A stretch of 64,000 nucleotides of DNA, from contig OX359280.1 of assembly GCA_947179155.2 (NCBI GenBank), positions 44,687,055 to 44,751,054 on the forward strand, read 5' to 3'. The translations under genes were made by a program, and so were the position numbers. Below, in pieces: positions 12,775 through 24,032 of the stretch (its first letter is position 1; each line of letters begins with the position of its first letter). Source of the DNA: Hedera helix. Taxonomy: Eukaryota; Streptophyta; Magnoliopsida; Apiales; Araliaceae. The notes under the pieces were generated by a model. It was not told the origin of the DNA. It did not search any database and saw only the letters and a program-made list of their open reading frames with translations.

Positions 12775-13831
12775 AGATTATTAATCAGAATTTGTTAACT
12801 TGAAGTTATGTACTTCTTGTAGGCAATTGTTATTATTTCCCCCAGTTTGCTTGTAGGAAGCATGTTGAAGTCTGCATTTTTACATTGCTACAATTCTAGT
12901 GGTTTGTGAAGATTGACTATTCTTGTGATGATTGTGATGTAACCTAATCATCTCATTTTCTCCATGCTGGTTTTGTTTTATTATGACTCAAGTAACATAC
13001 TGTTTTTCTGTTATAGAGGAAACTGATATTGAAATATTCACACAAGTACATTATGGGACTTTGGAGGCCTCGAGTTGACCCCGTGAAAGCTCATTGAGTT
13101 CCAGATTAGCTTTTTCCTTATCGTCATCCTCATAAGCAGAAATTAACATTGCTGAAAGTTATGATAGTGTATGTTGCTATTATATGTAATTATTAAAGCC
13201 AAGGAGCTAGCGAACATTGCATAATTTTTAATATCCAAGTGTGTACAAGTGTTGAAATTTATGGTTTGGTTTTAGAAGTAACACTTATCTTTGTTATGGC
13301 TCAATATGTAAATCATGCTCCTTTTGATACAGTTCATGAATTTCTATTGGAATGGTTTTGACAATTTTAATGTGTTTCTTTGTGTTCATCCTTATATACT
13401 TTGTCAGTTGGATTTCAATCCTATATATAGCGTTCCAATTACATTTGGCTTGAGTAAAATCTTTTAGTTTGAATTCACAATAAGCAGTTTTTGACTCTTT
13501 GACTAGAAATGTATAACATTTTTAAGTTAAACTACAACATTTTTAAGTTGAACTATAACATTTTTAAAACTTTGTTTAAATGTATTACAATGTTTTAAAC
13601 CAGAAAATGTTGTGGAATGATACCATCTACAACGTTTTCAAGCATCTTAGTATTTATTTAAAGACAATGTACAACGTTTTTTAGTAAAAAACGTTGTATT
13701 ATGAGCTAACTACAACGTTTTAAAAACGTTGTATAAAATATGTCAAATAGATGACACCCTTAACCTCGACGTTTCTCGGAGAAAATTACAACGTTTTTTA
13801 GGTGTTATCTTTTTACTATTTTGTAGTAGTG

Positions 13832-16646
13832 TCACCCTTTTATTTTTTTAATTTCTTTAAAAAATAAGTGTGTAGTTGGGGCTAACGGAGATAGTATGAG
13901 AATAGAGTGGTGACTCGATATAGTAGTCCTCACTGAATTTTTAAATAGTTTGTCAATAATTATAGTAAGGACTTAGTGTGTGTGTGTGTGTTGTCGTACT
14001 ATACACAGTATTGTAATAATTATAATGATGACAATTTATGTAAGTTATTTTGTATTTTGGCTGTTTGGCAACTCAAATTAGGTTGTATAGGACCGAATTT
14101 AAGGGCGTCGCAATTTAGCTTCATCATCATCCTAGATCTATCAAATTAGCTAGATATGAGTTAAAAATTAAAGAAGACCAATATTCAACCTAAAAATAAA
14201 GTACAAAACTCTTGTTTAAAGGATCCGGCAATGGAAAACGGCAACAAGAAATATTCTCACTCTCCTCACAAGCATAAAGTTTTTTCTCCAATGGCTAGCT
14301 AATCTTCCTAGGGCATATTCTGTTGATAAGCATGGCAATAAGACTTGAATTCTTTTCCTTGTAGGTTTCATCTTCTTAGTGGTGGCAATCAACTTCTTTC
14401 AAAGAGATCTTTTAGATGAATTTTTGTTTCCTTCATTGGATTTAAGTTGCACACCAAAATTATTCTACCTTCTTCTTTTTTCTTATAGGAATCACCTCGT
14501 CTGTTTCCTTTCGTGAATATGAGTATTAAATATTACTTGATTACTTAGATTTTGACTTTATAATAACAAAAGATTAAATCCTATAAAATAAAATAAAATA
14601 AAACATATTAATTAAATAAGCTAACACAATAAAAGGAATAAATTAAAAATAATTAAAATACATGATTTATGAGTCTATCACAAGTCTTGTGACTATATAT
14701 TGGATGCAATCTTCTCATTCATATCAAAACTTATTTTTATTTTATATTTAAAAGATTTGCGGGAGATATCATGTGGAGTAGAATAAGACTAAATTTAAAT
14801 AAGATTCGTATAAATAACATATTTAACAAACTTATATACAGGATGATTGTGGTCCATTGATAGTCACATCCATCTTCTTATGACATTTCTATATTTTAAG
14901 GATAAATTTGGTAATTCATTAATTTCATTAGTGATATTTTTTTATTATTTTATCATTTTGTTAATCTTATCAACATAATTTAGGAGTGATCACTACAACT
15001 AATTTAATCACAACCAGCACCTCTCCTCACACACACACACACACAGAGATATATATATTTCACAACAAAATAAAAAGAGTGAAAAATTCCGTTTTTTTAA
15101 GATTCCCTGCTCAATTACCAGTTGCTCTCTGCTAGCTGTTGGAAATAACTGACATGTGATCCAAATCCAAGAAGTGCACATAATTTTCTTCCTTCCTTCC
15201 TTCCATATGTCCATTCATCGCTTGTCTTTCTCAATACGGTGTGATACTCTAGATTTTGCATTGCCTTTGCTTTTTATTTTACCCCTCGATCTCTTGGCTT
15301 CTTGTTCTGTTGTCGCTTATTTCTTACCACCTGATATCTCACCAATCCCTCAACGCACTAATCAAAATTACGTACTACTGTTTCCAAATAAGAACCTTGT
15401 TTCTTGTATCTTGGTTACTAGACCTTTTCCATTTCTCTCAGAAAGAGTCTTCTCGTTAAAATAGACTGAAATTTTACATAATGTTTCAAATTTATCCTTG
15501 TTGAAAGTAGAGAAAGATAGTTTTCATTTATAATTATTACTCCTTCCGGGAGAGAGTTCGTGTGCGCTTACAAACGCATATTTAAAATAACTAACTTGAC
15601 CCAAAAAAAATTAAGTTAGGTCTTGGATCGATCATTCATTCATTCATGTATATTATTAGTCTCTTTCACTTTTTTATTATTTTTTCAATATGAGATTTCA
15701 ACTCACTTATATCGATATCCTAACAAAATTGACATAAATTTCTTGACATGACTTTTAAAGCATAATCCCTACATTTTAAAACTCAACTCAAAACTTTCAA
15801 CGTAAGACATTTTTAGACTAAAATTTGACATTAATTTTTTTAATTTTAATTAATACAGTAACGAATAATGTAAACTATATAAAAAATATAACTTATTATA
15901 AAATTTATTATTTTATAATTTTTGATAAATTATATAAATTTAAAATTATCTAAGATTAACTACTAAAAGTCAAGAATAATTTAATAATTTGAAGGGAGAT
16001 ATATAGTATTCATTTTTTAATTGTGTTAAAAGGGTACTTTGAGAAATTGACAAACTTGTTTTAAATTAATTGTGTCATTTTGGAACAAAGTAAGTATGAG
16101 AGATTATTTCATATATTCTTGAAAAAGTGAACAATATATTCCTCCCTCTCATATACTTGTGGAGTTCGTCTATAATGAGACCCACATATATATGAGAGTG
16201 AAAACATACTATTTAAATAATTTTTCGTACATCCACACATTTTAGGAATATGCTGCATTTCAAATGCCAAATGTCCAATCCCTATTTGATCCCAAAATTT
16301 GATCCCAAATAATTCGTCATACCTAAGCAAGAGGGGTGGAGACAAGATTTAAGTAGAAGTAACTTTTGCCATATAAAAAATATACATTTTTAAAATTTTA
16401 AAAAAAATCAACAAGAGGTCATAGAAAAGAGAAGGATGTCACCTAATTCTCGTGTATCCTCCGCACGTGAACCATTCCTACCCCATGGCCCATGGACCAA
16501 AAATACTTTAATTTGAGTTGTGACGGGCATACCCCTATTAAGGGCAACTAAGTAGTCACACAACTAGCTCTCCAACGTCTAGCTATTGTATTATTTGCAT
16601 ATATACATACATATACGTCTGAGGTGCACTGACAACTTTCTTTGTC
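13832..16646. other. intergenic region between CACTA element and ERF gene
   Basis: No gene is recognised. Visible features are a GT run (about 13,977-13,992), a CA run (about 15,030-15,044), and AT-rich stretches from 15,780 to 16,000 resembling eroded MITE bodies. The last 100 bases before the ERF start, with TATA-like 'catatatacatacatata' (about 16,599-16,616), are the likely core promoter of that gene. Open frames of about 100 codons near 15.2-15.5 kb are low-complexity and overlap each other, and are not called. Confidence 0.4.
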
Positions 16647-17204
16647 ATGGAGCAATCATCACTCTCCAGTGAACATGACCTAACTACCTCGCCAGAAACC
16701 ACCACCGGAGAAATTCAAAATAAGCCCGTCAACCCAAAGGCCACCACGAGACACCCCATCTACCGCGGCGTTCGAAAAAGGAGGTGGGGAAAATGGGTAT
16801 CCGAAATTAGGGAGCCCCGAAAAAAATCACGTATATGGCTAGGTTCTTTTCCAACACCGGAGATGGCGGCACGCGCATACGACGTGGCTGCATATTGCCT
16901 TAAAGGATGTAAGGCGCAGCTCAATTTTCCGGACGAGGCGGAGTTTTTACCTAGGCCTTCTAGTTGTGCTGCTAGGGACATTCAAGAGGCGGCAGCGATG
17001 GCGTCAAAGGCGGTGATGGTGGAGGAGAAGAGCGGTGCATCAGGTGGGGATGATTTTTGGGGTGAGATTGAGCTGCCGGAGCTGGTGGAGGCTGGGAGGG
17101 AAGTCTGGTCGGATAGTACAAGTAATTCCCTGCATGAGGTATGGCATTGGAATTCTTGTGGTGAAATGTTACCGGGTGATGCCACGTGGATATGTGATGG
17201 ATGA
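16647..17204 (+). CDS. AP2/ERF transcription factor, DREB-like (ERF021-like)
   Basis: A single-exon gene for a 185-residue nuclear DNA-binding protein. Residues 39-95 form one complete AP2/ERF domain. It starts YRGVRKRRWGKWVSEIREP, has the WLGSF turn and the AARAYDVAA helix, and ends LNFP. The single domain, the WV-EIREP strand and the lack of a second AP2 or B3 domain place it in the DREB-like half of the ERF family. The sequence after the domain (FPDEAEFLPRPSSCAARDIQ) and the acidic tail with DDFWGEIELPEL and DATWICDG resemble, from memory, Arabidopsis ERF021 and its neighbours in the family. The tail may be an activation region, and no EAR repression motif is seen. The start ATG is followed by a Ser/Thr-rich leader. 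No introns are needed, as is usual for this group. Probable role: stress- or development-responsive regulation through DRE/GCC-type elements. Confidence 0.9.
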   Translation: MEQSSLSSEHDLTTSPETTTGEIQNKPVNPKATTRHPIYRGVRKRRWGKWVSEIREPRKKSRIWLGSFPTPEMAARAYDVAAYCLKGCKAQLNFPDEAEFLPRPSSCAARDIQEAAAMASKAVMVEEKSGASGGDDFWGEIELPELVEAGREVWSDSTSNSLHEVWHWNSCGEMLPGDATWICDG

Positions 17205-18128
17205 AAAATTATTAATATCACATAAGCAAATAAATAGTATGCTTTTCTTTTCACATAACAGTGGAGTCATAAACGGCATAATAGTGGAGTTCCTACATTA
17301 TTATGTGAGAAAGAGAAACATATTATTTATTTACTTATGGACACTGAATAATTTATCGTGATGGATAGACCCTCAATTATTTTTTGGATATGTCCGAATT
17401 ATGTGACGTGTTATTAATAATTATATAATTGTTTCAAGTCATCATATTTGTATATATTTGTTGATTTGGAGTTGAAATTACATATATTGTGTTAATTATT
17501 TCAAAATTTGAGCAAATTATTTAGGTTGACCCTGTATCATTTATCTTATTCTGAATAATAATAATAAAAAAAAAACATGGTCAAGAAAATTTAATACTCT
17601 TATTTGTTTGTTAAACTCGTTTCTCTTGATTTTGTAGTGATATAATTAAGAATTCGTTAAAAAATTGTATGTTTGTTGCCTTTTTTCTTTTCCTTGTTTC
17701 TTTTTTCAAGCTTACTATGACATTTAACAAGCACGGAGTACATATTTATTTAGACATAAAAAACTCACCCTAGGTGCTAGGAAAATAGTTATCCTTAGCT
17801 TTCTCATCAATATTATAACCGATGCCAGAGCGAAAATAATGTTATTAAAATAAATGTATATTTAACAACATTAATTTATGATTATTCTAACGATCTTTAA
17901 CACTTCAAACGTATTTATTGCTTTGAAGATATCATATTTACTGACAATTTAAATCTTGATAATAATAAGTTATAACTAAAATAATGTTGATGTTAATAAT
18001 AAGGTTATACGTTATTTCTTTCTAGCGTGCTGGTGATTTATAATTATAAGTCACACCATTGAGTATATATTTCAAAAATTAGAGTTGCTCCGTGCCACTA
18101 TCGCGGTCAAAATACTGAGCTTATAAAA
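17205..18128. other. intergenic, downstream of the ERF gene
   Basis: AT-rich. The first 200-300 bases are the likely 3' untranslated region of the ERF gene. No other gene, RNA or clear transposon end is seen. Confidence 0.4.
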
Positions 18129-18130
18129 TA

Positions 18131-18358
18131 CTCCCTACGTTCTAAAAATATAAAATTATTATTGAACGTTAAAATTAATTTAAAATATTTTTAAATTTAA
18201 AATTAACATAAATTTGTTGAATTTTAGTCATGTAATGACGAGTATCGTAAATTATAATTGCTTGATAATTTTTAATAAATATTTTAAATTTTAAATTTGA
18301 ATTTTTTTAGAATTAACTTTTAAGAATGATCTTATAACGTAGAATGGTTCAATGAAGT
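18131..18358. mobile_element. degenerate Stowaway-like MITE
   Basis: It starts TA-CTCCCTACGTTCTAAAAAT. The right side carries the inverted partner 'atcttataacgtagaat', followed by a worn end before TAGTA. The AT-rich body with 'ttaaaattaatttaaaatat' is shared with the segments at 18,905-19,130 and 35,861-35,988. It has no coding capacity. Confidence 0.55.
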
Positions 18359-18904
18359 AGTATTATTAATCTAAATGCCACCTTAATGACAACCAAACTA
18401 ATGGACTAGAGACATAGACTAGAAAAATACCGCATAATATTCTTCGAAAAGTAAAAGAAAAAAGTTAGCGTGATAATAATCGATGTTCAGCAAGTAGCTA
18501 TAGACAGTTGTTACCTAAGCAGACGCTTAATACCTACTTGGACAACATTTAACCCTCTTTAAAATGCACGTGATTTACATACGTAACTTTGTTAATTAGA
18601 GTAGTTATTCATGGTATTTAGATGTTTTTGTTACAACTAAAATGCACGTGAATTACGCAAATAGGGCCGGCCGGCTGGCTAACACTTTCGTAATCGGTGA
18701 ATAATTTCCTAGAAAAAACAACAAGTACTAGTATTATTATTATTCTCTGATTAATTTTATTTAATATATTTTCCTTGCAACAAACTGCAACTCACAAAGT
18801 TCCTAAATATTGGCTGCTGGGCTCACCAAGGTTCAAAGTGACATGTGACAAAGCCCACAACATATGGTTAGAATGTCTGCCTCCAAAAACTACTAAGATA
18901 TATT

Positions 18905-19130
18905 TCTTCTATTTTAAATTATATGCTCAATATTGATTTTTAAATATGAATTTAATTAATTTATATCAACACAATTATAAATATTATAAATTATTTAAAA
19001 AATAATACTAATTATAAGATTTATTATTTTGAAAACTTACATAAATCATGTCAATTTTAAAATATATCTCAAATTAATTTTTTAAAAGTTAATACCGATC
19101 TTATAATTCGAAATAGAGAGCCTATATCAT
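18905..19130. mobile_element. degenerate MITE of the same Stowaway-like family
   Basis: The left part 'ttctattttaaattatatg' and the right part 'cttataattcgaaatagag' are imperfect inverted repeats around an AT-rich body like that at 18,131. The terminal CTCCCTCC bases are lost, so the ends are approximate. Confidence 0.45.
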
Positions 19131-19136
19131 ATAAGT

Positions 19137-19853
19137 AGGGGTGGATCTAGTACTCAGCCAGTTTTAAGCAATTGCTTAAACTGGCTTTTATATATATAAT
19201 TTAGTTATTTAGATAAAACAAAAATTAAATGATTTGATAAGAAATAAATAGAGAGGAAGTTTCACTCTATATTTGTGAGTTTTGGATAGAAAAAAATATA
19301 ATAGAAAACTTACAGCTCATCTTTTGTGTTGTTTGTGACTACTTTATAAAAAGAAAAGAAAAAAACCCTTAACTTTTAAGTATAGATTACTATTTTATCC
19401 TTTTATTAAAACTTCTTATATTTTTACATATAGAGTAATGTGGAGTACAAAAGATTTACCAAAGTCCTTTCCCTTTTCTTCTAAATTCATTTCTTTTGGG
19501 ACAGAAAACTTTTTTTTAAGAAAAGTGACCAAATTTTTTATTTTCTTTTATTTTCCGTACCTTAAAAAACTCAAAAACAAGATAAATGGGCAAAAAACTT
19601 GTACAATTTTTCATCCGTTTCTTCCCTTTTCTAATTTGTTTTAAAACTCATAAACACTATGCGCATAATATAATTTACTATCATTTTTAGCATTACACCT
19701 CCATTATTAGTTCTTAGTTAATATTAGTATTACATTTGAGAATATAAAATTACTTTTGAGAGGTAGTATATTGTATTTTAATTTAATCTGATTTATTTAA
19801 TTAAAAATATTTATATAAAATAATTTTGCCTACTCTGGATCCACCACTCATCT
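19137..19853. mobile_element. possible small DNA transposon with GGGGTGGATC termini
   Basis: The left boundary TAGGGGTGGATCTAG and the right boundary CTGGATCCACCACTCA are imperfect inverted repeats about 700 bp apart. Just inside the left end is a near-perfect palindrome (19,157-19,185, GCCAGTTTTAAGCAA/TTGCTTAAACTGGC). No target duplication could be matched and there is no transposase, so this remains tentative. Confidence 0.3.
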
Positions 19854-20754
19854 TTGGCCTTGTTTCTTGAATTGTCAGGTCCAACTTTTTCGGGACAAAT
19901 ATTGAAATCTACAGCCAACCTCAACTCCAAGTCATAATTTTCTTTCATAGAAATCTATTGCTTTCTGAAATCAGCCGCAACGTTAATTTTAGTCGTATAT
20001 ACAGAACACAAATTTTAATATAAATATAAAATTTTAAATTTTTAATGATTGTAATTAATTTTATGACTGATTGTTGTGTACTTATCTGATTTTAATAATT
20101 ATAAAGTTAATTTCTTTCAACACTTAAAATTTGCCGTCAATTTTAAAGTCATCGCAAGAAAAAAAAAATTAAAAATATATTAATTTTTTAAGGGGAAAAA
20201 AGTTTCAAAATATGGTGAAAGCTAACTCAAAAATATAATATGACATAATAATATGTTTTAGATTATTTATAATTGTATAGTTTAAAATTATATTTTTTGA
20301 CATAGACTTTTTACATTGTATAAGAGTGAAAGATTTTATAACAAATTAAATTTAAATATATCTCAAATTATTGTTATAAATAGAGGGACTAATATTAGTT
20401 TGAATTTTACATCCAACAACAAAACTTCAAACAGAAACCGACCCGTTGACAGTGAGTGAGTCCACAAAAACAATGCCCCATTTTGCAGACGCTGGATTTA
20501 TAAAATCCTTTCTTCGAAATCCCTCCTCTTTATCTCACGCTCTTGTTCAAACTCATCACTCTCCCTCTCTCTCTCTCTCTCAAACTTCGACTGAGCCAGC
20601 CGACCGTCCCTCTCAGGTAACTGTCTCTCTCTTCGCTCCTTTCTGATTTCATACACTTAAATATGTAGTCATCTTATACAAAACCCTAGATTCATTCATA
20701 TCCACATTCATTTCACAAATATCGCATAAACCCTAACCAGCGGACGAAGAAAAA
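19854..20754. promoter_or_regulatory. promoter and 5' leader region of the CAS gene
   Basis: The distal part is AT-rich. Near 20,378-20,386 there is a TATA-like 'ataaatagagg'. From about 20,510 to 20,640 the sequence turns CT-rich, with a CT microsatellite at 20,563-20,581, typical of plant 5' leaders. The transcription start cannot be fixed by eye. Reading frames here (such as the one at 20,446) are broken before the CAS start and are judged part of the leader. Confidence 0.45.
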
Positions 20755-23658
20755 ATGGAATGGAACCAACAAACCCTTCAATTTCTTTCTCAATGCTTCC
20801 TTGACACTCTCTCTCCTCGCCCTGAACCTCGCCGCCGTGCAGAATCCAGCCTCTCCGCCGCCGCAGATTCCGCAAACTATGGTCTCGCCGTCCTCCGCCT
20901 TGTGGCTGAGCCGGCCGTTGACGAGGCGATCCGTCAAGCCGCGGCTGTTAACTTCAAAAACCACCTCAAATCCCTGTGGGTCCCAACCCCACCCTCTCCC
21001 CCTATTCCAGACCCAGAAAAGGAACAGATTAAAACCCTAATCGTCCCTGTTATGCTTTCTTCTACAACTCGAATACAGTCCCAATTAAGTGAGGCCCTTT
21101 CAGTGATTGGGAAACACGATTTCCCTAAGGCGTGGCCTGCTTTACTCCCGGAGCTCCGTTCCAGCCTCGAAAATGCCAGCAGGAACTCTGATTATGCATC
21201 TGTTAACGGAATCTTAGCTACTGTGAACTCGTTGTTTAAGAAATTTAGGTATGAATATAAAAGCAATGAGTTGCTTCTGGATTTAAAGTACTGTTTGGAC
21301 AATTTTGCGGAACCACTGTCGCAAATTTTTGAGCGAACCTCTGGTTTGATTAATTCAGTGTTAAATCAGGCTGCAACCCTTCGGCCACTTATTGAGTGTC
21401 AAAGGTTGTGTTGTAGAATATTTTATTCTCTGAATTTCCAAGATTTGCCTGAATTTTTCGAGGATCACATGGATAAGTGGATGAACGATTTTAAAAACTA
21501 TCTGACGGTCAAGTATTCTGCCCTTGAAGATGGGAATGCTGATGGGGTTGAGCTTGTTGATGGGTTGAGGGCAGCTGTGTGTGAAAATATAAGTCATTAC
21601 ATGGAAAAGGAGGAGGATTTATTTCAGAAATACTTGAGTGGCTTTGTGGAAGTTGTTTGGGGTTTGCTTGTGGCTACCTCTGCATCCTCTCGCCGGGACC
21701 GGCTTACCATAACAGCTATTAAGTTTTTAACCTCAGTGAGCACAAGTGTTCACCATAATTTGTTTGCAAGAGAGGATATTTTACTGGAGATTTGTAAGAG
21801 TATCGTTATTCCGAATGTAATGCTGAGAGATGAGGATGAAGAGTTGTTTGAGATGAATTATGTTGAGTTTATACGAAGAGACATGGAAGGCAGCGATCTC
21901 GATACTAGGAGGAGGATTGCCTGTGAACTTCTGAAAGGAATTGCAACCAATTACAAAGTGAAGGTCTCCGGAAATGTTTCCAACCAGATACAGAGTTGTT
22001 TGGCCGCATTTGCTCAGAATTCAGCTGCGAATTGGAAGCACAAGGATTGTGCCATTTATTTGGTTGTCTCACTTGCCACGAAAAAGGCTGGCAGTGATTT
22101 GGTGTCGACTGATCTTGTAGATGTTGAGAATTTTTTTGGATCCGTTATTGTACCAGAATTACGAAGCCAAGATATTAATGGGTTCCCAATGTTGAAGGCT
22201 GGAGCATTGAAGTTCTTCACTATGTTTAGGAATCAGATCTCAAAACCGATTGCAATGACGCTGTTTCCTGATGTTATTAGGTTTCTTAATTCAGAATCCA
22301 ATGTTGTTCATTCTTATGCTGCGAGTTGTGTTGAGAAACTCCTTCTGGTCAAGGATGATGGGGTAAGGGCAAGATACACTTCAGCTGACATTGGTCCATA
22401 TCTACTGGAGTTGATGCGTAACCTTTTTAATGCCTTGGAGAAGCCAGAATCTGAGGAGAACCAATATGTAATGAAGTGTATTATGCGTGTCCTTGGAGTT
22501 GCAGATATTTCTGCAGAGGTTGCTTCACCCTGCATAAGCGGGCTGACTTTGGTTCTTAACAGGGTTTGTGAGAACCCTAAAAATCCCATCTTTAACCACT
22601 ATATTTTTGAGGCGGTGGCTGTTATTGTCAGGCGGGCCTGTGAGAAGAATTCTTCTCTTGTATCGACCTTTGAAGGAAGCCTTTTTCCCAGCCTCCAAAT
22701 GATCCTGGCCAAAGATGTAGCTGAATTCTTTCCTTATGCATTCCAGCTATTAGCTCAGCTTGTGGAGCTGAACAATCCCCCTATTCCACCACACTACATG
22801 CAGATCTTTGACATTCTCTTATTGCCCGACTCATGGAAAAAACCTGCAAATGTCCCAGCCCTTGTGCGGTTGCTTCAGTCTTTCCTTCAGAAGGCACCTA
22901 ATGAGCTTAATAAAGAAGGGAGGTTGAATCAGGTTCTTGAAATATTCAATAAACTCGTTACATCTCCTAGAACAGACGAACGGGGGTTTTATGTGCTTAA
23001 CACAATCATTGAAAACCTTGGATACGATGTGATTGCACCCTACATGAGCCGTATTTGGACTTGCCTGTTTTGGCGGCTCCAGAATAACAAAACAGTGAGG
23101 TTCGTTAAGTCCCTCGTGATATTTATGTCACTCTTTCTGGTCAAGCATGGACCCCAAAACCTTGTGGATTCGGTTAATGCTGTTCAGCCCGGTATATTTC
23201 TTATGATTATGGATCAGTTTTGGATACCTAACCTGAAGCTCATCACTGGTTCTATTGAGCTCAAGTTAACTTCAGTTGCTTCAACTAGACTTATATGTGA
23301 ATCCTCAGTGTTTTTGGATCCAGCAGCTGGTGGACATTGGGGGAGGATGCTGGATAGCATTGTTACACTTCTTTCACGGCCAGAGCAGGATAGAGTTGAG
23401 GAGGAACCAGAAGTTCCCGACTTTAGCGAGACAGTGGGTTACAATGCCACCTTTGTTCATCTGTACAATGCAGGGAAGAAAGAGGAGGATCCACTGAAAG
23501 AAATTAAGGATCCAAAACAATATTTGGTGGCTTCATTGGCAAATCTTTCTGCTCGTTCTCCTGGGAGGTATCCTCGTTTTATCAGTGAAAATCTTGATCA
23601 GGCTAATCAGGCTGCTTTGCTCCAGTTCTGCAGCTCCTACAACTGCTCTATTGTATGA
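20755..23658 (+). CDS. CAS: exportin-2 (CAS/CSE1 homologue), importin-alpha re-exporter
   Basis: An intronless 967-residue frame encodes a complete CAS/CSE1 protein of the importin-beta superfamily. It exports importin-alpha from the nucleus with Ran-GTP so that importin-alpha can be reused. The N-terminus, MEWNQQTLQFLSQCFLDTLS, leads into the importin-beta N-terminal domain (roughly residues 1-100, with AVNFKNHLKSLW). Next come the Cse1 HEAT-repeat region (roughly 155-525, with FSLPSK absent but the CAS-specific FRRDMEGSD-type acidic/basic stretch seen as EFIRRDMEGSDLDTRRR) and the CAS C-terminal domain (roughly 525-960, ending LQFCSSYNCSIV). Length and lack of introns fit the single-copy plant gene (Arabidopsis At2g46520, about 970 residues). 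The ATG is in a good plant context (gaagaaaaaATGG) and lies after a CT-rich leader. No frameshift or missing segment is seen, so the gene looks functional and constitutive. Confidence 0.95.
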   Translation: MEWNQQTLQFLSQCFLDTLSPRPEPRRRAESSLSAAADSANYGLAVLRLVAEPAVDEAIRQAAAVNFKNHLKSLWVPTPPSPPIPDPEKEQIKTLIVPVMLSSTTRIQSQLSEALSVIGKHDFPKAWPALLPELRSSLENASRNSDYASVNGILATVNSLFKKFRYEYKSNELLLDLKYCLDNFAEPLSQIFERTSGLINSVLNQAATLRPLIECQRLCCRIFYSLNFQDLPEFFEDHMDKWMNDFKNYLTVKYSALEDGNADGVELVDGLRAAVCENISHYMEKEEDLFQKYLSGFVEVVWGLLVATSASSRRDRLTITAIKFLTSVSTSVHHNLFAREDILLEICKSIVIPNVMLRDEDEELFEMNYVEFIRRDMEGSDLDTRRRIACELLKGIATNYKVKVSGNVSNQIQSCLAAFAQNSAANWKHKDCAIYLVVSLATKKAGSDLVSTDLVDVENFFGSVIVPELRSQDINGFPMLKAGALKFFTMFRNQISKPIAMTLFPDVIRFLNSESNVVHSYAASCVEKLLLVKDDGVRARYTSADIGPYLLELMRNLFNALEKPESEENQYVMKCIMRVLGVADISAEVASPCISGLTLVLNRVCENPKNPIFNHYIFEAVAVIVRRACEKNSSLVSTFEGSLFPSLQMILAKDVAEFFPYAFQLLAQLVELNNPPIPPHYMQIFDILLLPDSWKKPANVPALVRLLQSFLQKAPNELNKEGRLNQVLEIFNKLVTSPRTDERGFYVLNTIIENLGYDVIAPYMSRIWTCLFWRLQNNKTVRFVKSLVIFMSLFLVKHGPQNLVDSVNAVQPGIFLMIMDQFWIPNLKLITGSIELKLTSVASTRLICESSVFLDPAAGGHWGRMLDSIVTLLSRPEQDRVEEEPEVPDFSETVGYNATFVHLYNAGKKEEDPLKEIKDPKQYLVASLANLSARSPGRYPRFISENLDQANQAALLQFCSSYNCSIV

Positions 23659-24032
23659 ATAAGAAGATTTCTTAAGGTACAGTTCTCTTTTTTCACATGA
23701 CTCTAGATGTTACTTGACTTTGAATTTTTAATGATTGCCATCCCTCCCTCTCGCCTACCTTTTAAAGTAAAGCCATTACTATATTCTACCATTCAACAAC
23801 TTTCTTTTTGCTTATGAATTTGAGAGGCAGCTATAGTTATGAAATCTTGGGAAAAGAATTCAACTATATATGAATAAATTAGATAAGCCTTCATTTTTAT
23901 GACTTCAAAGCGGTATAGTTATGAAATAAGTTGAATTAATTGTAGATAATGGTTTCTTCTTGATTTCTTAATATGGGTCTAGGTAAAGGGTGTAGTTAAC
24001 AGTTAATAGCATGTGTGTGAGTGTATAAATAT
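23659..24032 (+). other. 3' flank of CAS, possible 3'UTR intron start
   Basis: After the stop, 'ttcttaag|gtacag' (about 23,676) is a passable splice donor. A good acceptor, 'ccttttcag', sits near 28,844, just before a stretch (28,850-29,300) that looks like untranslated exon. If used, the CAS transcript would have a 5-kb intron in its 3' UTR. This is inference only. Confidence 0.25.

Larger units (their letters stand above)
9974..13831. mobile_element. non-autonomous CACTA (En/Spm-type) transposon carrying host gene fragments
   Basis: The element begins CACTACTACAAAATAG and ends with the exact inverse; the first and last 30 bases are perfect inverted repeats. Direct TCA triplets lie just outside (9971-9973 and 13832-13834), the 3-bp duplication expected of CACTA elements. 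Inside both ends are many copies of an (A)CAACGTTTTT / AAAAACGTT(G) motif (about 10,005-10,160 and 13,510-13,800), in the position of the transposase-binding subterminal repeats of the family. No transposase reading frame is present, so movement would need a partner element elsewhere. The centre is filled with exon pieces of at least three unrelated host genes (glycine-rich protein, PCBER-type reductase, a coiled-coil protein), which makes it a Pack-CACTA. The intact ends and target duplication suggest a fairly recent insertion. Confidence 0.9.

Noticed and set aside
15156..15464. Open frame of 102 codons and an overlapping one of 67 codons
   Set aside because: Low-complexity, no recognisable motif, overlapping frames open to the same degree, and no supporting splice or promoter context.
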